In this document: piece after piece, positions 1-8,144 of the stretch
Position numbering within the stretch: the stretch's first letter is position 1
Layout of the letters: each line of letters opens with the position of its first letter
NCBI RefSeq assembly: GCF_001552535.1
Contig: NZ_BCRJ01000024.1
Coordinates: forward strand, 1 to 64,000
DNA from: Nocardioides jensenii JCM 1364 = NBRC 14755
GTDB taxonomy: Bacteria; Actinomycetota; Actinomycetes; Propionibacteriales; Nocardioidaceae
Length of the DNA stretch: 64,000 nt
Direction: 5' to 3'
Position numbers and translations under genes: made by a program
Notes under the pieces: model-generated
Told to the model about the DNA's origin: nothing
Databases searched by the model: none
What the model saw: only the letters and a program-made list of their open reading frames with translations

Positions 1-1
1 G

Positions 2-241
2 ACGGCCCAGCCGGGCGCGACGGCCCAGCCGGGACCGACGGCCCAGCCGGGCCCGATGACCCAGGCCGAGACCGGCCAGCACGCGGCAGCACCCCCCGCT
101 GCGGGTCAGCCCACGGGCGAGGCCGTGCACCCCGAGGGCACCCTGCTCAACGCCGACGGCACGCTGACCTACCCCGACGGCAGCCTGCGCAACAGCGACG
201 GCAGCCTGCTGGGCGGGGGAGGCCCCGGCCTGCGCCCCTGA
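2..241 (+). CDS. C-terminal end of a repeat-rich protein (5' end outside window)
   Basis: The frame is open from base 2 to a TGA at 239-241, so this is the last ~79 residues of a longer protein. The first 54 bases are three 18-bp tandem units, each encoding Thr-Ala-Gln-Pro-Gly plus Ala or Pro. An ATG at 56 lies inside the same frame and probably is not the true start. The tail then has four short units of the form Asp/Glu-Gly-Thr/Ser-Leu separated by about six residues, ending Gly-rich. The low-complexity linker suggests a secreted or membrane protein with a flexible C-terminus, but no function can be assigned. It converges on the exporter gene that ends 28 bases away. Confidence 0.6.
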   Translation, partial: TAQPGATAQPGPTAQPGPMTQAETGQHAAAPPAAGQPTGEAVHPEGTLLNADGTLTYPDGSLRNSDGSLLGGGGPGLRP

Positions 242-269
242 CGGTGGCCTGACCCGCGAGCCCGCTGCC

Positions 270-1178
270 TCAGACGGTGGCGGGCTCGTGCACGTCGGCG
301 TCCGCCTCGGCCGCCAGGTCACGAGCCAGGCGCTCCTGCTTGACCGCCCAGACGATGCCGGAGATCCAGGCCGCGGCCAGACCGGCCACGATCGCCCAGA
401 CGGTGCCGGCCCCGAGACCGGTCGACTCCAAGATGGTGCGGGCGTTGGTGACCACGATCAGGCCACCGGCCGCGACACCGAGCACGCGTGCGGGCAGGAT
501 CCGCACGAGCCAGGCAGCGACCGGCGCGGCGACGACACCACCGGCGAGCAGCGCAGCCGCATAGCCCCACTCGATGCCCGACGAGCCGAGCGCGAGGATG
601 AAGCCGAGCGAGCCACCGACGGCGACGACGAACTCCGAGGTGTCGATGGAGCCGATCACCTTGCGCGGCTCGAGCCGGCCCGACGACAGCAGCGAGGTCG
701 TGCCGACGGGGCCCCAGCCACCACCACCGATCGCGTCGAGCGCACCGCCGAAGAGCCCCATCGGCGCGAGGAACCCGACCGAGGGCCGCTCCTTGAACTG
801 CGGACGACGCCCGCCGAGCGCCAGGAATCGCCAGATCACGTAGGCACCGAGCAGCAGCAGGATCACGCCGACGATCGGCTTGGCCGCGTCGCCGTCGATG
901 CTGACCAGGAAGGTCGCCCCGGCGAAGGCGCCGACGAACCCGGGCACGGCCAGGATGCCGACCGTGCGCCAGTCGACGTTGCCGAACTTGGCGTGCGAGA
1001 AGCCGGAGACCAGCGAGGTGCCGATCTCGGAGAAGTGGACCGCGGCAGAAGCTGCGGCCGGCGCGACGCCGGCGGCCAGCAGCAGGGTCGAGGAGGTCAC
1101 GCCGTAGGCCATGCCGAGCGAGCCGTCGATGAGCTGGGCGAGGAGGCCGACGAAGCCGAGGACGAGGAGTTTCCGCAC
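270..1178 (-). CDS. TauE/SafE family sulfite/anion exporter
   Basis: This encodes a 302-residue integral membrane protein with about eight hydrophobic segments in two similar halves, as expected for the TauE/SafE (TSUP) family. Family members export sulfite, sulfoacetate or related anions, or take up organosulfur compounds. The N-terminus (GFVGLLAQLIDGSLGMAYG) and the second-half GALDAIGGGGWGP segment are typical of the two family repeats. The ATG at 1178 is preceded by a purine-rich stretch (complement of ccttc, 1190-1194). It lies 107 bases downstream of the ABC permease on the same strand but has its own AT-rich upstream region with an inverted repeat, so it is probably separately transcribed. 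The substrate is unknown. Confidence 0.85.
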   Translation of the reverse strand: MRKLLVLGFVGLLAQLIDGSLGMAYGVTSSTLLLAAGVAPAAASAAVHFSEIGTSLVSGFSHAKFGNVDWRTVGILAVPGFVGAFAGATFLVSIDGDAAKPIVGVILLLLGAYVIWRFLALGGRRPQFKERPSVGFLAPMGLFGGALDAIGGGGWGPVGTTSLLSSGRLEPRKVIGSIDTSEFVVAVGGSLGFILALGSSGIEWGYAAALLAGGVVAAPVAAWLVRILPARVLGVAAGGLIVVTNARTILESTGLGAGTVWAIVAGLAAAWISGIVWAVKQERLARDLAAEADADVHEPATV

Positions 1179-1204
1179 GGGTCGGGTCCCTTCAGTAGTA
1201 GATC

Positions 1205-1253
1205 AAGGCGATAGGTTTTGTTTATATAGTGAACAAGTAAAGATTATCGCCTT
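1205..1253 (-). promoter_or_regulatory. Inverted repeat in AT-rich promoter region of the TauE/SafE gene
   Basis: A perfect 9-bp inverted repeat, AAGGCGATA (1205-1213) and TATCGCCTT (1245-1253), encloses 31 bases that are strikingly AT-rich for this genome. The interior holds a weaker repeat, TTGTT...AACAA (1218-1236). On the minus strand TTGACG (about 1258-1263) could be a -35 element. The arrangement suggests a repressor site; ArsR-type repressors often control sulfur exporters, but that identification is a guess. Confidence 0.45.
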
Positions 1254-1285
1254 GGTGTACGTCAAGTCGGTGGCTCCGATCACCG

Positions 1286-3202
1286 TCAGCCGGTTGCCGC
1301 CCGGGCCGGCGACGCCTCCTTCAGCACGGCGCGCGCCGGCGCCACGGCCGCAACCATCGGGATCACCAGGCAGGCCACGACAATCGAGGCCAGGCTGAGC
1401 CAAGGAATCGTGAGGGGTACGTCGTCCAACCCCTCGGTCATCGGCATCCTCAGCAGCGAGCCGACCATCACCGTCGTGACGGCCCCGAGCACCAACGCGA
1501 CGGCGGCGACCAGCCCGGCCTCGATGACCACCAGCCGTCGTACCTGGTGCTCGGTGGCACCGACCAGCCGCGTGGCGACGAACTCGTGTCGCCGTTGCAT
1601 GCTGCCCATCAGGAGGGTGTTGGCAATCGCGATGGCCGCATACAACGAGCTCGGCCCGAGCACCAGAAACAGGCTCAGGGTGTTGTCGTCACGGGTGTCC
1701 CGGTCGCGATCGGCCACCCACTGGTCGGCCGGCATCGCCACGCCGTCCGTCAGGTCCTCCGAGAGCTCGTCGACCAACGTCCCGGCCCGGTTGCCGGGCG
1801 ACGGCACCACGAACCACGTGTCGGACGGCTCGCCGCCGTGGCGCGCGGCCAGCGTGTGCGGGAGCAGGAAGGTGGCCTGCAGGTTGTTGGCGTCCTCGAC
1901 CTCTGCCACCACCGTCAGCCGCATCCGGGTCCCGTCCTCGAAGCGGACCGGCACCGTGTCCCCGAGCCGGATCCCGTAGTCCCACGCCACTGATCGCGCG
2001 ATCGCCATGCTCCTGCCCGTCAGCCCGTCGAGCTGACCCTTGCGCGCTCGGGTTCCTCGCGCGTCCGCGGCCAGCGTGGGGTCGACTCCCTCGAAGGTCT
2101 CGTCGTCCCACTCGCCGTCCCGACCGATCGCCACCTGCACCAGCAACCCGTTGTCGGCGACGGCGACGTTCCCACGCTGCCGGATCGTGTCGCCGTCGGC
2201 CGGTGAGGCGCCGCTGACCACCACCGGCGCCTCGAGCTGCTGCCTGGTCACGCCGTTGTCCCAGTCGGCGGCGAAAGAGAGCGACAGGATGAGGCTGCCC
2301 GCGATCGCCGAGATCGCCAGGATCGGCGACGCGAGCGACGTCGTACGCCGCGGCATCGCCACCAGGTTGTCCCGGGCCAGCGCGACCAGCACGTTGCCCC
2401 GCAATCCGAGTGTCAGCAGCCGCACGAGCTGCGGGATGAGCAACGGGCCGAGGCAGACCAGTCCGATCACGATCATCTCCGGCACGAAGAGCGCCAGCAC
2501 CATGGCGAGCTCCGGGTTCCCGGCCCGGACCCCCACCAGCATCGTCACCGCACCGGCGAGACACGCCACGCCGACCAGCGCTCGCCACACCCCGATCCGG
2601 CCCCGCTCGGCATCCGCTTCTCGCAGGGCCTGCACCGGCGCGACCTTGGCCGCTCGCCTGGCCGCCACCCGGGCTCCGAGGAACGCGACGGAGATCCCGA
2701 TGCCCGAGGCGATCACCATCGGCCACCAGGGGGCGGCCAACGGGACCGCGTCCGGCGCCAGGCCGCGACGGTGCAGCCCCCAGAGCACGGCGGGCGAGAG
2801 CAGCCAACCCAGAGCACACCCGGCCACGGAGGCGAGGACGCCGACCACGAGGGACTCCCCCAGCACCATGCGCCGGACCTGCTTAGGGGTCGCGCCGACC
2901 AGACGCAGCAGCCCGATCTCGCGCTGCCGGGCGTTGACCGCGAAGCTGAACGTGCTGGCCACGATGAATATCGCCATGAACCCGGAGAAGCCCGAGACCA
3001 CGCCGAGCATCGCCATCAGGTCGTCGAGCGCGAGCAGGAGATCGGTCTCGGAGGGGTCCACCGTGGCGGTGTAGGCCTGGACCGACCAGATCAGGATCAC
3101 GCTCAACGCCAACAGCGCCACACCCAGTCCCAGCGCCACGAAGGAGCCGGCGAAGAGCGTCCAGTTGCGGCGTACGTTCCGCTGGCTCAGGCGCAGCATC
3201 AT
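1286..3202 (-). CDS. ABC transporter permease, FtsX/MacB type
   Basis: This 638-residue permease of a MacB/FtsX-type ABC system has an N-terminal membrane helix (about residues 14-40), a three-helix FtsX block around residues 70-210 containing the cytoplasmic motif REIGLLRLVGATPKQVRR, further helices around 240-330, an extracellular domain around 335-520, and a second FtsX block with FVATRLVGATEHQVRRL near the C-terminus. Such proteins act as mechanotransmission exporters for peptides, lipids or drugs. The start at 3202 is chosen because its ATGA overlaps the stop of the ATPase gene. The frame stays open upstream, but that region lies over the ATPase gene and does not look like permease. A neighbouring two-component system suggests stress-induced export. 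Confidence 0.9.
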   Translation of the reverse strand: MMLRLSQRNVRRNWTLFAGSFVALGLGVALLALSVILIWSVQAYTATVDPSETDLLLALDDLMAMLGVVSGFSGFMAIFIVASTFSFAVNARQREIGLLRLVGATPKQVRRMVLGESLVVGVLASVAGCALGWLLSPAVLWGLHRRGLAPDAVPLAAPWWPMVIASGIGISVAFLGARVAARRAAKVAPVQALREADAERGRIGVWRALVGVACLAGAVTMLVGVRAGNPELAMVLALFVPEMIVIGLVCLGPLLIPQLVRLLTLGLRGNVLVALARDNLVAMPRRTTSLASPILAISAIAGSLILSLSFAADWDNGVTRQQLEAPVVVSGASPADGDTIRQRGNVAVADNGLLVQVAIGRDGEWDDETFEGVDPTLAADARGTRARKGQLDGLTGRSMAIARSVAWDYGIRLGDTVPVRFEDGTRMRLTVVAEVEDANNLQATFLLPHTLAARHGGEPSDTWFVVPSPGNRAGTLVDELSEDLTDGVAMPADQWVADRDRDTRDDNTLSLFLVLGPSSLYAAIAIANTLLMGSMQRRHEFVATRLVGATEHQVRRLVVIEAGLVAAVALVLGAVTTVMVGSLLRMPMTEGLDDVPLTIPWLSLASIVVACLVIPMVAAVAPARAVLKEASPARAATG

Positions 3203-3969
3203 CGCTCGAGCTCGCTCATGTGGGCCGCGATCTGCGCGCCGTCCGCACCGACCAGGTTGCCGACGACCTGCCCGTCCTCGAGGAACAGGACGGAGTCGGC
3301 GTACGACGCGGCCACCGGATCGTGGGTGACCATCACGACCGTGAGTCCTTCGGTGTCGACGGTCGAGCGGAGCAGCTCGAGAACCTGTCGACCGGTGCTC
3401 CGGTCGAGGGCGCCGGTGGGCTCGTCGGCGAACACCACATGGGGCCGTGAGACCAGCGCCCGGGCGATCGAGACCCGCTGCTGCTGGCCACCGGAGAGCT
3501 CGGAGGGGCGGCGATGGTGGAGCTCGGCCAGGCCGACGCGGGCCAGCACCTGCCGCACCGTCGACCGACCGGGTGCGGCGCCGGCCAGTCGCAGCGGCAG
3601 CGCGACGTTGTCGTGGGCGGTCAGGGCGGGCAGCAGGTTGTAGGACTGGAAGACGAAGCCCATCGTGTCCCTGCGGAGCCGGGTGAGACCCACCTCGGAC
3701 AGCCCGGCCAGGTCCACCCCACCGACCCGGACCCGTCCCGACGTGGGGCGGTCGAGTCCGGCGGCGCACTGCAGCAGCGTCGACTTGCCGGAGCCCGAGG
3801 GACCCATCACCGCGGTGAACGAGCTGGGCGCGAACGTGTGCGTCACCCCCCGGAGTGCGTGGACCTTGCCGGCCTTCGACGAGTAGGTGCGGGTGATGCC
3901 GTCGAGGATCACGGGGTGGTCGATGGTTCTTGCGCTGATGTCCTGGTCGTCCCGGCTGCGAAGTTTCAT
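3199..3969 (-). CDS. ABC transporter ATP-binding protein, MacB/LolD type
   Basis: The 256-residue ATPase carries Walker A (GPSGSGKST, about residues 56-64), a Q-loop (FVFQSYNLLP), the signature LSGGQQQR and Walker B VVFADEPT followed by a switch His (VTHDP). It is the energising subunit for the FtsX-type permease translated from the overlapping ATGA at its end. The ATG at 3969 gives an N-terminus with about 20 extra residues before the conserved fold; no better start is seen. The divergent intergenic region (3970-4077) is shared with the sensor kinase gene and contains a palindrome. This resembles antimicrobial-peptide or lipid export modules paired with two-component systems. Confidence 0.93.
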   Translation of the reverse strand: MKLRSRDDQDISARTIDHPVILDGITRTYSSKAGKVHALRGVTHTFAPSSFTAVMGPSGSGKSTLLQCAAGLDRPTSGRVRVGGVDLAGLSEVGLTRLRRDTMGFVFQSYNLLPALTAHDNVALPLRLAGAAPGRSTVRQVLARVGLAELHHRRPSELSGGQQQRVSIARALVSRPHVVFADEPTGALDRSTGRQVLELLRSTVDTEGLTVVMVTHDPVAASYADSVLFLEDGQVVGNLVGADGAQIAAHMSELER

Positions 3970-4025
3970 GTCTCCAGAGAACCGTCGCTCGTGCCCACGA
4001 TCGATGGCCTGTGCGCGAGACCCGG

Positions 4026-4043
4026 GGTAGCGCCAGCGCTACC
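4026..4043. promoter_or_regulatory. Palindromic operator candidate between ABC exporter and two-component system
   Basis: Perfect 8-bp inverted repeat GGTAGCGC-CA-GCGCTACC. It lies 57 bases upstream of the ABC ATPase start and 35 bases upstream of the sensor kinase start, so one bound dimer could control both directions. NarL/FixJ response regulators bind such short palindromes, and one is encoded in the divergent operon. A second, GC-only palindrome GGTGCCC-C-GGGCACC follows at 4050-4064. Confidence 0.5.
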
Positions 4044-4077
4044 GACACCGGTGCCCCGGGCACCTAGGCTCGTGTCC

Positions 4078-5379
4078 ATGAGTCGACCAAGGACAGCCGG
4101 CGTCGCGCCGACCGCCTGGGCCGCACTCGCCGGGAACCCGGCCAGGTTCCTGCTCTCCTCGTGGCCGTTCCGGGCGTGGGCCTACCTCGCCGGCGCGTCC
4201 GTGATCGGGCTCGTGACGTTCGTCGGCTTCTTCACGCTCGTGGTGATCGGCATCGTGACCAGTCTGGTCGTGGTCGGACTGTTCCTGCTCGCCTCGATCC
4301 CTGTGCTGTTCGTGGCTCTCGGTGCGCTCGAACGCAGGCGATTGGCCGTCATGACCCCCGGGCAGCCGTCCCTCAGGAGCCCCCACCCGGCGACGACGGA
4401 ACCGGGATGGCGGTCCTGGTTCCGCCAGCGTCGGGCCGAGCCGCTGCCACGGCGCGAGCTGGGGTACGGCGTACTGCTGGCCACCCTGCTCTGGTGGATC
4501 GACCTGGTGGTCGCGTTCAACGCCGTGCTCTTCCTCGCGCTGATGGCGTTGGCCCCCCTGATCGCCCACTACGACGAGTTCGTCGTGCTCGGGTGGGCGG
4601 CCGACTCCCCGCTGGAGGCGCTGCCGATCGGCCTGGTCGGGCTGGTCGTCTCCTACGTGTTCTTCGCGTACGTCGCCACGGCGCTCGCCGCCGCACAGGT
4701 CGCCCTGGCGCGGATCCTGCTCGGCGCCGACCAGGAGCAGCTGGAGCAACGGATCACCGAGCTGCGCCGCTCCCGGCTGGACCTGGTCGACGCCTTCGAG
4801 ACCGAACGGAAGCGGATCGAGCGGCACCTGCACGACGGCGTCCAGCAGCGCCTGGTCGCCCTGACCATGACGTTGGGCCGTGCGGAGCTCGACGTGCCCG
4901 AGGGAGCCGGCCTGGACCTGGTCCGCCAGGCGCACGGCGAGGCCGAGGCCGCGTTGGCCGACCTGCGCGAGGCGGTCCGCGGCATCCATCCCCGGGTGCT
5001 GGTCGACCACGGCATCGAGGCGGCGGTGCGGGAGGTGGCCGACCGGATGCCGATCCCGGTCGCGGTCGACATCACCCTCCCCGAGAGACTGCCGGCGCCG
5101 GTCGAGGCGGCGGCCTACTTCGTGGCCAGCGAGACCGTCACCAACGTCGCCCGGCATGCCGGGGCCACCACCTGTCGGATCACCGGATGGGTCGAGGAGG
5201 ACGACCTGGTCCTGACCGTGATCGACAACGGAATCGGTGGCGCCCGGGTCGGCGCCGGCACCGGGCTGGCCGGGCTGGTCACGCGCCTGGATGCGCTGGG
5301 TGGAAGGCTGCAGGTCGACAGCCCCGCCGGGGGACCCACCCGGATCAGGATGGAGTGTCCGTGCCGGATCGATCCTTGA
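4078..5379 (+). CDS. Sensor histidine kinase, HisKA_3 (NarX/LiaS-like) type
   Basis: This 433-residue membrane sensor kinase has a hydrophobic N-terminal sensor with about four to five membrane segments between residues 25 and 215. A dimerisation/phosphoacceptor helix ERKRIERHLHDGVQQR follows, with the likely phosphorylated His at residue 252. The C-terminal ATPase domain has the N-box (ETVTNVARHAG) and G-box (DNGIGG, GTGLAGL). ATG 4078 is chosen because the sensor's membrane region begins soon after it; the frame is open further upstream, but over the antisense ATPase gene. It overlaps the response regulator gene by 19 bases, so the two are translationally coupled. It probably senses envelope stress and regulates the divergent ABC exporter. 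Confidence 0.9.
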   Translation: MSRPRTAGVAPTAWAALAGNPARFLLSSWPFRAWAYLAGASVIGLVTFVGFFTLVVIGIVTSLVVVGLFLLASIPVLFVALGALERRRLAVMTPGQPSLRSPHPATTEPGWRSWFRQRRAEPLPRRELGYGVLLATLLWWIDLVVAFNAVLFLALMALAPLIAHYDEFVVLGWAADSPLEALPIGLVGLVVSYVFFAYVATALAAAQVALARILLGADQEQLEQRITELRRSRLDLVDAFETERKRIERHLHDGVQQRLVALTMTLGRAELDVPEGAGLDLVRQAHGEAEAALADLREAVRGIHPRVLVDHGIEAAVREVADRMPIPVAVDITLPERLPAPVEAAAYFVASETVTNVARHAGATTCRITGWVEEDDLVLTVIDNGIGGARVGAGTGLAGLVTRLDALGGRLQVDSPAGGPTRIRMECPCRIDP

Positions 5380-6017
5380 AGGTCGTGATCGCCGAGGATC
5401 TCGCCCTGCTGCGTGAGGGCCTGGTCGGCATCGTCGAGCGCGGCGGCCACGAGGTGGTGGCGGCCGTCGACAACGCGGACGCGCTGGTCACCTGGGTGCA
5501 CAACGACCCGCCGGACGTCGTCATCACCGACGTCAGGATGCCGCCCGGGCTCTCGGACGAGGGGTTGCGCGCGGCCGCACGCATCCGCGAGGAGCACCCC
5601 CAGGTCGGCATTCTGGTGCTCTCGCAGTACGTCGCCGACGCCTATCTCACCTCGCTCCTCGAGGCTCCGGGCCCCGGCGGCACCGGCTACCTCCTCAAGG
5701 ACCGGGTCGGCCACGTGCGCGAGTTCCTCGACAGCATCGACCGGGTGGCGGACGGCGGGATGGCCGTGGACCCGGAGGTGGTCCGGCAGCTTCTCGGCCG
5801 GCGACGCGACGACGGCCCGCTGGCCGGCCTCACGGCGCGCGAACGCGAGGTGCTGGCGCTGATGGCCGAGGGGCTCACCAACGGCACCATCGCGGCTCGC
5901 CTGGTGGTGAGCGAGGCCGCGATCCGCAAGCACGTCGGCAACATCTTCGCCAAGCTCGACCTGGAGCAGGGCACCGATCGACGCGTCTCCGCGGTGCTGA
6001 CCTACCTACGGGGCTGA
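5361..6017 (+). CDS. Response regulator, NarL/FixJ family
   Basis: The 218-residue regulator has a receiver domain (acidic pair ED near residues 10-11, phosphoacceptor Asp57 in VVITDVRMPP, conserved Lys in GYLLKD) and a C-terminal LuxR-type helix-turn-helix (LTAREREVLALMAEGLTN...AIRKHVGNIFAKL, about residues 152-200). The start is the GTG at 5361, inside the end of the kinase gene, which gives the usual N-terminus VPDRSLKVVIAEDL. It is the partner of the HisKA_3 kinase and a candidate for binding the palindrome at 4026-4043. It converges on the PhzF gene with six bases between stops. Confidence 0.93.
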   Translation: MPDRSLKVVIAEDLALLREGLVGIVERGGHEVVAAVDNADALVTWVHNDPPDVVITDVRMPPGLSDEGLRAAARIREEHPQVGILVLSQYVADAYLTSLLEAPGPGGTGYLLKDRVGHVREFLDSIDRVADGGMAVDPEVVRQLLGRRRDDGPLAGLTAREREVLALMAEGLTNGTIAARLVVSEAAIRKHVGNIFAKLDLEQGTDRRVSAVLTYLRG

Positions 6018-6023
6018 GCGCCC

Positions 6024-6863
6024 TCAGAGCGCGACGGTGCCCCGGACCACGGTGGTCGAGGCGCCGCCGACCCACTGGTCCCCGGCGGCGTCGGTGGTGA
6101 TGCGTACGTCGCCCGCACGGCCCAACGCCGTGCCCTGCCTGACCGTGTACGACGACCGCGCCACCCCGGCACCGATCAACCAGACCGCGAAGCCGGCGTT
6201 CAACGAGCCGGTGACCGGGTCCTCGGGCACAGCCAGCTCGGGACAGAACGCGCGCACCTCGAAGTCGGCCGGCCCGCCGGGGGCATGCGGTCCGATGACG
6301 CCGAGGTCGAGGTCGCCGATCGCCGCGTGGTCGGGAGCCAACGCGAGCACGTCCTCGGCACTGTCGAGCAGCAATCCCAACCAGCCGGGACCGTTGTCGA
6401 TCCAGTTGGCGGCACGCACCTTCTCCGGTGGCACCCCGAGCGCGGCGACCGCCCTGGCCAGGGTCGCGTCGTCGACCGTGCCCGAACGCAGGAACCCCGG
6501 TGCCCGGAACGCCAGCGCGGAACCGTCGCGACGCAGCTCGACCAGACCGATGCCGCACTCCTGCACGACTCCGTCGCGCGAGGCCGGCGTACCGCCGTTC
6601 TCCAACCAGGCATGGGCGGAGCCCAACGTGGGATGCCCGGCGAAGGGCAGCTCGGCGGACGGCGTGAAGATGCGCAGCCGGTAGTCGGCGCGCGGGTCCG
6701 TCGGCGGCAGCAGGAACGTGGTCTCCGACAGGTTCGTCCACCGCGCGAACGCCGCCATCTGCTCGTCGGTCAGTCCGATCGCGTCGTGCACCACGGCCAC
6801 CGGGTTGCCGGTCAGCGGAGCCGTTGCGAACACGTCCACCTGGGAGAAGTCGTAGCTCGTCAT
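6024..6863 (-). CDS. PhzF family isomerase
   Basis: This 279-residue protein of the PhzF (diaminopimelate-epimerase-fold) family has the N-terminal motif VDVFATAPLTGNPVAVV and TNLSETTF with the family's catalytic Glu at residue 47. The second half holds AFCPELAVPEDPVTGSLNAG, the expected second-lobe motif. Characterised relatives isomerise dihydro-hydroxyanthranilate in phenazine synthesis, but most members work on unknown small molecules. No phenazine genes lie nearby, so the specific reaction is not assignable. ATG 6863 fits the family N-terminus exactly. It is divergent from the MFS gene. Confidence 0.9.
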   Translation of the reverse strand: MTSYDFSQVDVFATAPLTGNPVAVVHDAIGLTDEQMAAFARWTNLSETTFLLPPTDPRADYRLRIFTPSAELPFAGHPTLGSAHAWLENGGTPASRDGVVQECGIGLVELRRDGSALAFRAPGFLRSGTVDDATLARAVAALGVPPEKVRAANWIDNGPGWLGLLLDSAEDVLALAPDHAAIGDLDLGVIGPHAPGGPADFEVRAFCPELAVPEDPVTGSLNAGFAVWLIGAGVARSSYTVRQGTALGRAGDVRITTDAAGDQWVGGASTTVVRGTVAL

Positions 6864-6947
6864 GCCTCCAACCTAGGGCGACGCATCTCACGGGTCACCT
6901 GACGAGACCGGGCAGCGTCCACGCGGCGCAGGGCGTTGACTCGGGCC

Positions 6948-8144
6948 GTGACCTCCACACCCCAGCGAACCGCCGAGATCTCGGACCTGCGCCGCTGGGC
7001 GATGCTCGCGGCCAGCACCGTCGCCCAGGCGGCCGGTGCGGTGATGATCCACGGGCCCGCGTTCCTGATCCCGGTGCTGCACGACCAGCGCGACCTGAGC
7101 CTGGCCACCGCGGGACTCGTCGCCGCGGCGCCGACCGTCGGCGTGATGCTGACCCTGGTGCTGTGGGGGCTGGTCGTGGACCGGTCGGGGGAACGCTTCG
7201 TGCTGCTCGCCGGTCTGGCCGGGACCACCGTCGCCGGCGTCGGCGCCGTCCTGGTCGACAGCACCGCACTGCTCGCGCTCACCCTGCTGCTCGCCGGAGC
7301 GGCCGCCGCCTCGACCAGCTCGGCCAGTGGCCGGGTCGTGGTCGGCTGGTTCCCGGCCGAACGCCGCGGGCTGGCGATGGGCATCCGGCAGATGGCCCAG
7401 CCCGTCGGGGTCGGCATCGCGGCGATCAGCATCGCCGTCATCGCCGACCGGCACGGGGTCGCCACGGCACTCCTCGTGCCCACGGTCGCGTGTGGCCTCG
7501 CCCTGCTCGTGGTCGCGGCCGTCGTCATCGACCCACCCCGACCGGAGCGCAGGGCGGGCGACGCCCCCAACCCCTATGCGACCGACGGCTACCTCTCGCG
7601 CATCCACGGAGTCTCGGTGCTGCTCGTGGTGCCGCAGTTCCTGGTCTGGACCTTCGCCCTGGTCTGGCTGGTCAAGGACCGCGACTGGTCACCGGCGGCA
7701 GCGGGCACCCTCGTCGCCACCGCCCAGATCGCCGGAGCCTTCGGGCGGATCGCCGTGGGTCATCTCTCGGACGTGGTGGGCAGCCGGATGCGCCCGCTGC
7801 AGTGGGTCGCGATCGGCGCCGCGGTGAGCATGCTGCTGCTCGGCATGACCTCCGGCGCGGACTGGCCGGTGGCGGTCGGCCTGATGGTGGTGGCCACCGC
7901 GATCACCGTCGCCGACAACGGCCTCGCGTTCACCGCGGTCGCCGAGCGGGCCGGCCCGTTCTGGTCGGGCCGGGCCCTCGGCATCCAGAACACCGCACAG
8001 TTCCTGGCCGCGTCCGCCGTACCCCCGATCGCGGGTCTCGCGATCACCGAGTGGGGCTACTCCGCCGCCTTCGCCGCGGCCGCACTGTTCCCACTGCTGG
8101 CCATCGGCCTGGTCCCGGTGCGCGACGAGGCCGCCCTCACTTGA
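6948..8144 (+). CDS. MFS transporter
   Basis: An integral membrane protein of about 398 residues with around 12 hydrophobic segments, arranged as two six-helix halves separated by a short cytoplasmic loop (ERRAGDAPNPYATDGYLSR). The loop between helices 2 and 3 (WGLVVDRSGERFVLL) fits the MFS motif A region. Small-molecule export or uptake by proton antiport or symport is the family role; the substrate is unknown. The GTG at 6948 is preferred; an in-frame TTG at 6936 would add four residues. The last eight bases overlap the 3' end of the convergent subtilase gene. Confidence 0.85.
   Translation: MTSTPQRTAEISDLRRWAMLAASTVAQAAGAVMIHGPAFLIPVLHDQRDLSLATAGLVAAAPTVGVMLTLVLWGLVVDRSGERFVLLAGLAGTTVAGVGAVLVDSTALLALTLLLAGAAAASTSSASGRVVVGWFPAERRGLAMGIRQMAQPVGVGIAAISIAVIADRHGVATALLVPTVACGLALLVVAAVVIDPPRPERRAGDAPNPYATDGYLSRIHGVSVLLVVPQFLVWTFALVWLVKDRDWSPAAAGTLVATAQIAGAFGRIAVGHLSDVVGSRMRPLQWVAIGAAVSMLLLGMTSGADWPVAVGLMVVATAITVADNGLAFTAVAERAGPFWSGRALGIQNTAQFLAASAVPPIAGLAITEWGYSAAFAAAALFPLLAIGLVPVRDEAALT

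Noticed and set aside
3514..4077. An N-terminal extension of the sensor kinase gene
   Set aside because: The frame is open, but it overlaps the ABC ATPase gene on the other strand and the sequence is not membrane- or kinase-like; ATG 4078 fits the family.
6024..6863. Phenazine biosynthesis cluster
   Set aside because: Only a PhzF-family gene is present; the family is broad and no other phz gene is nearby.
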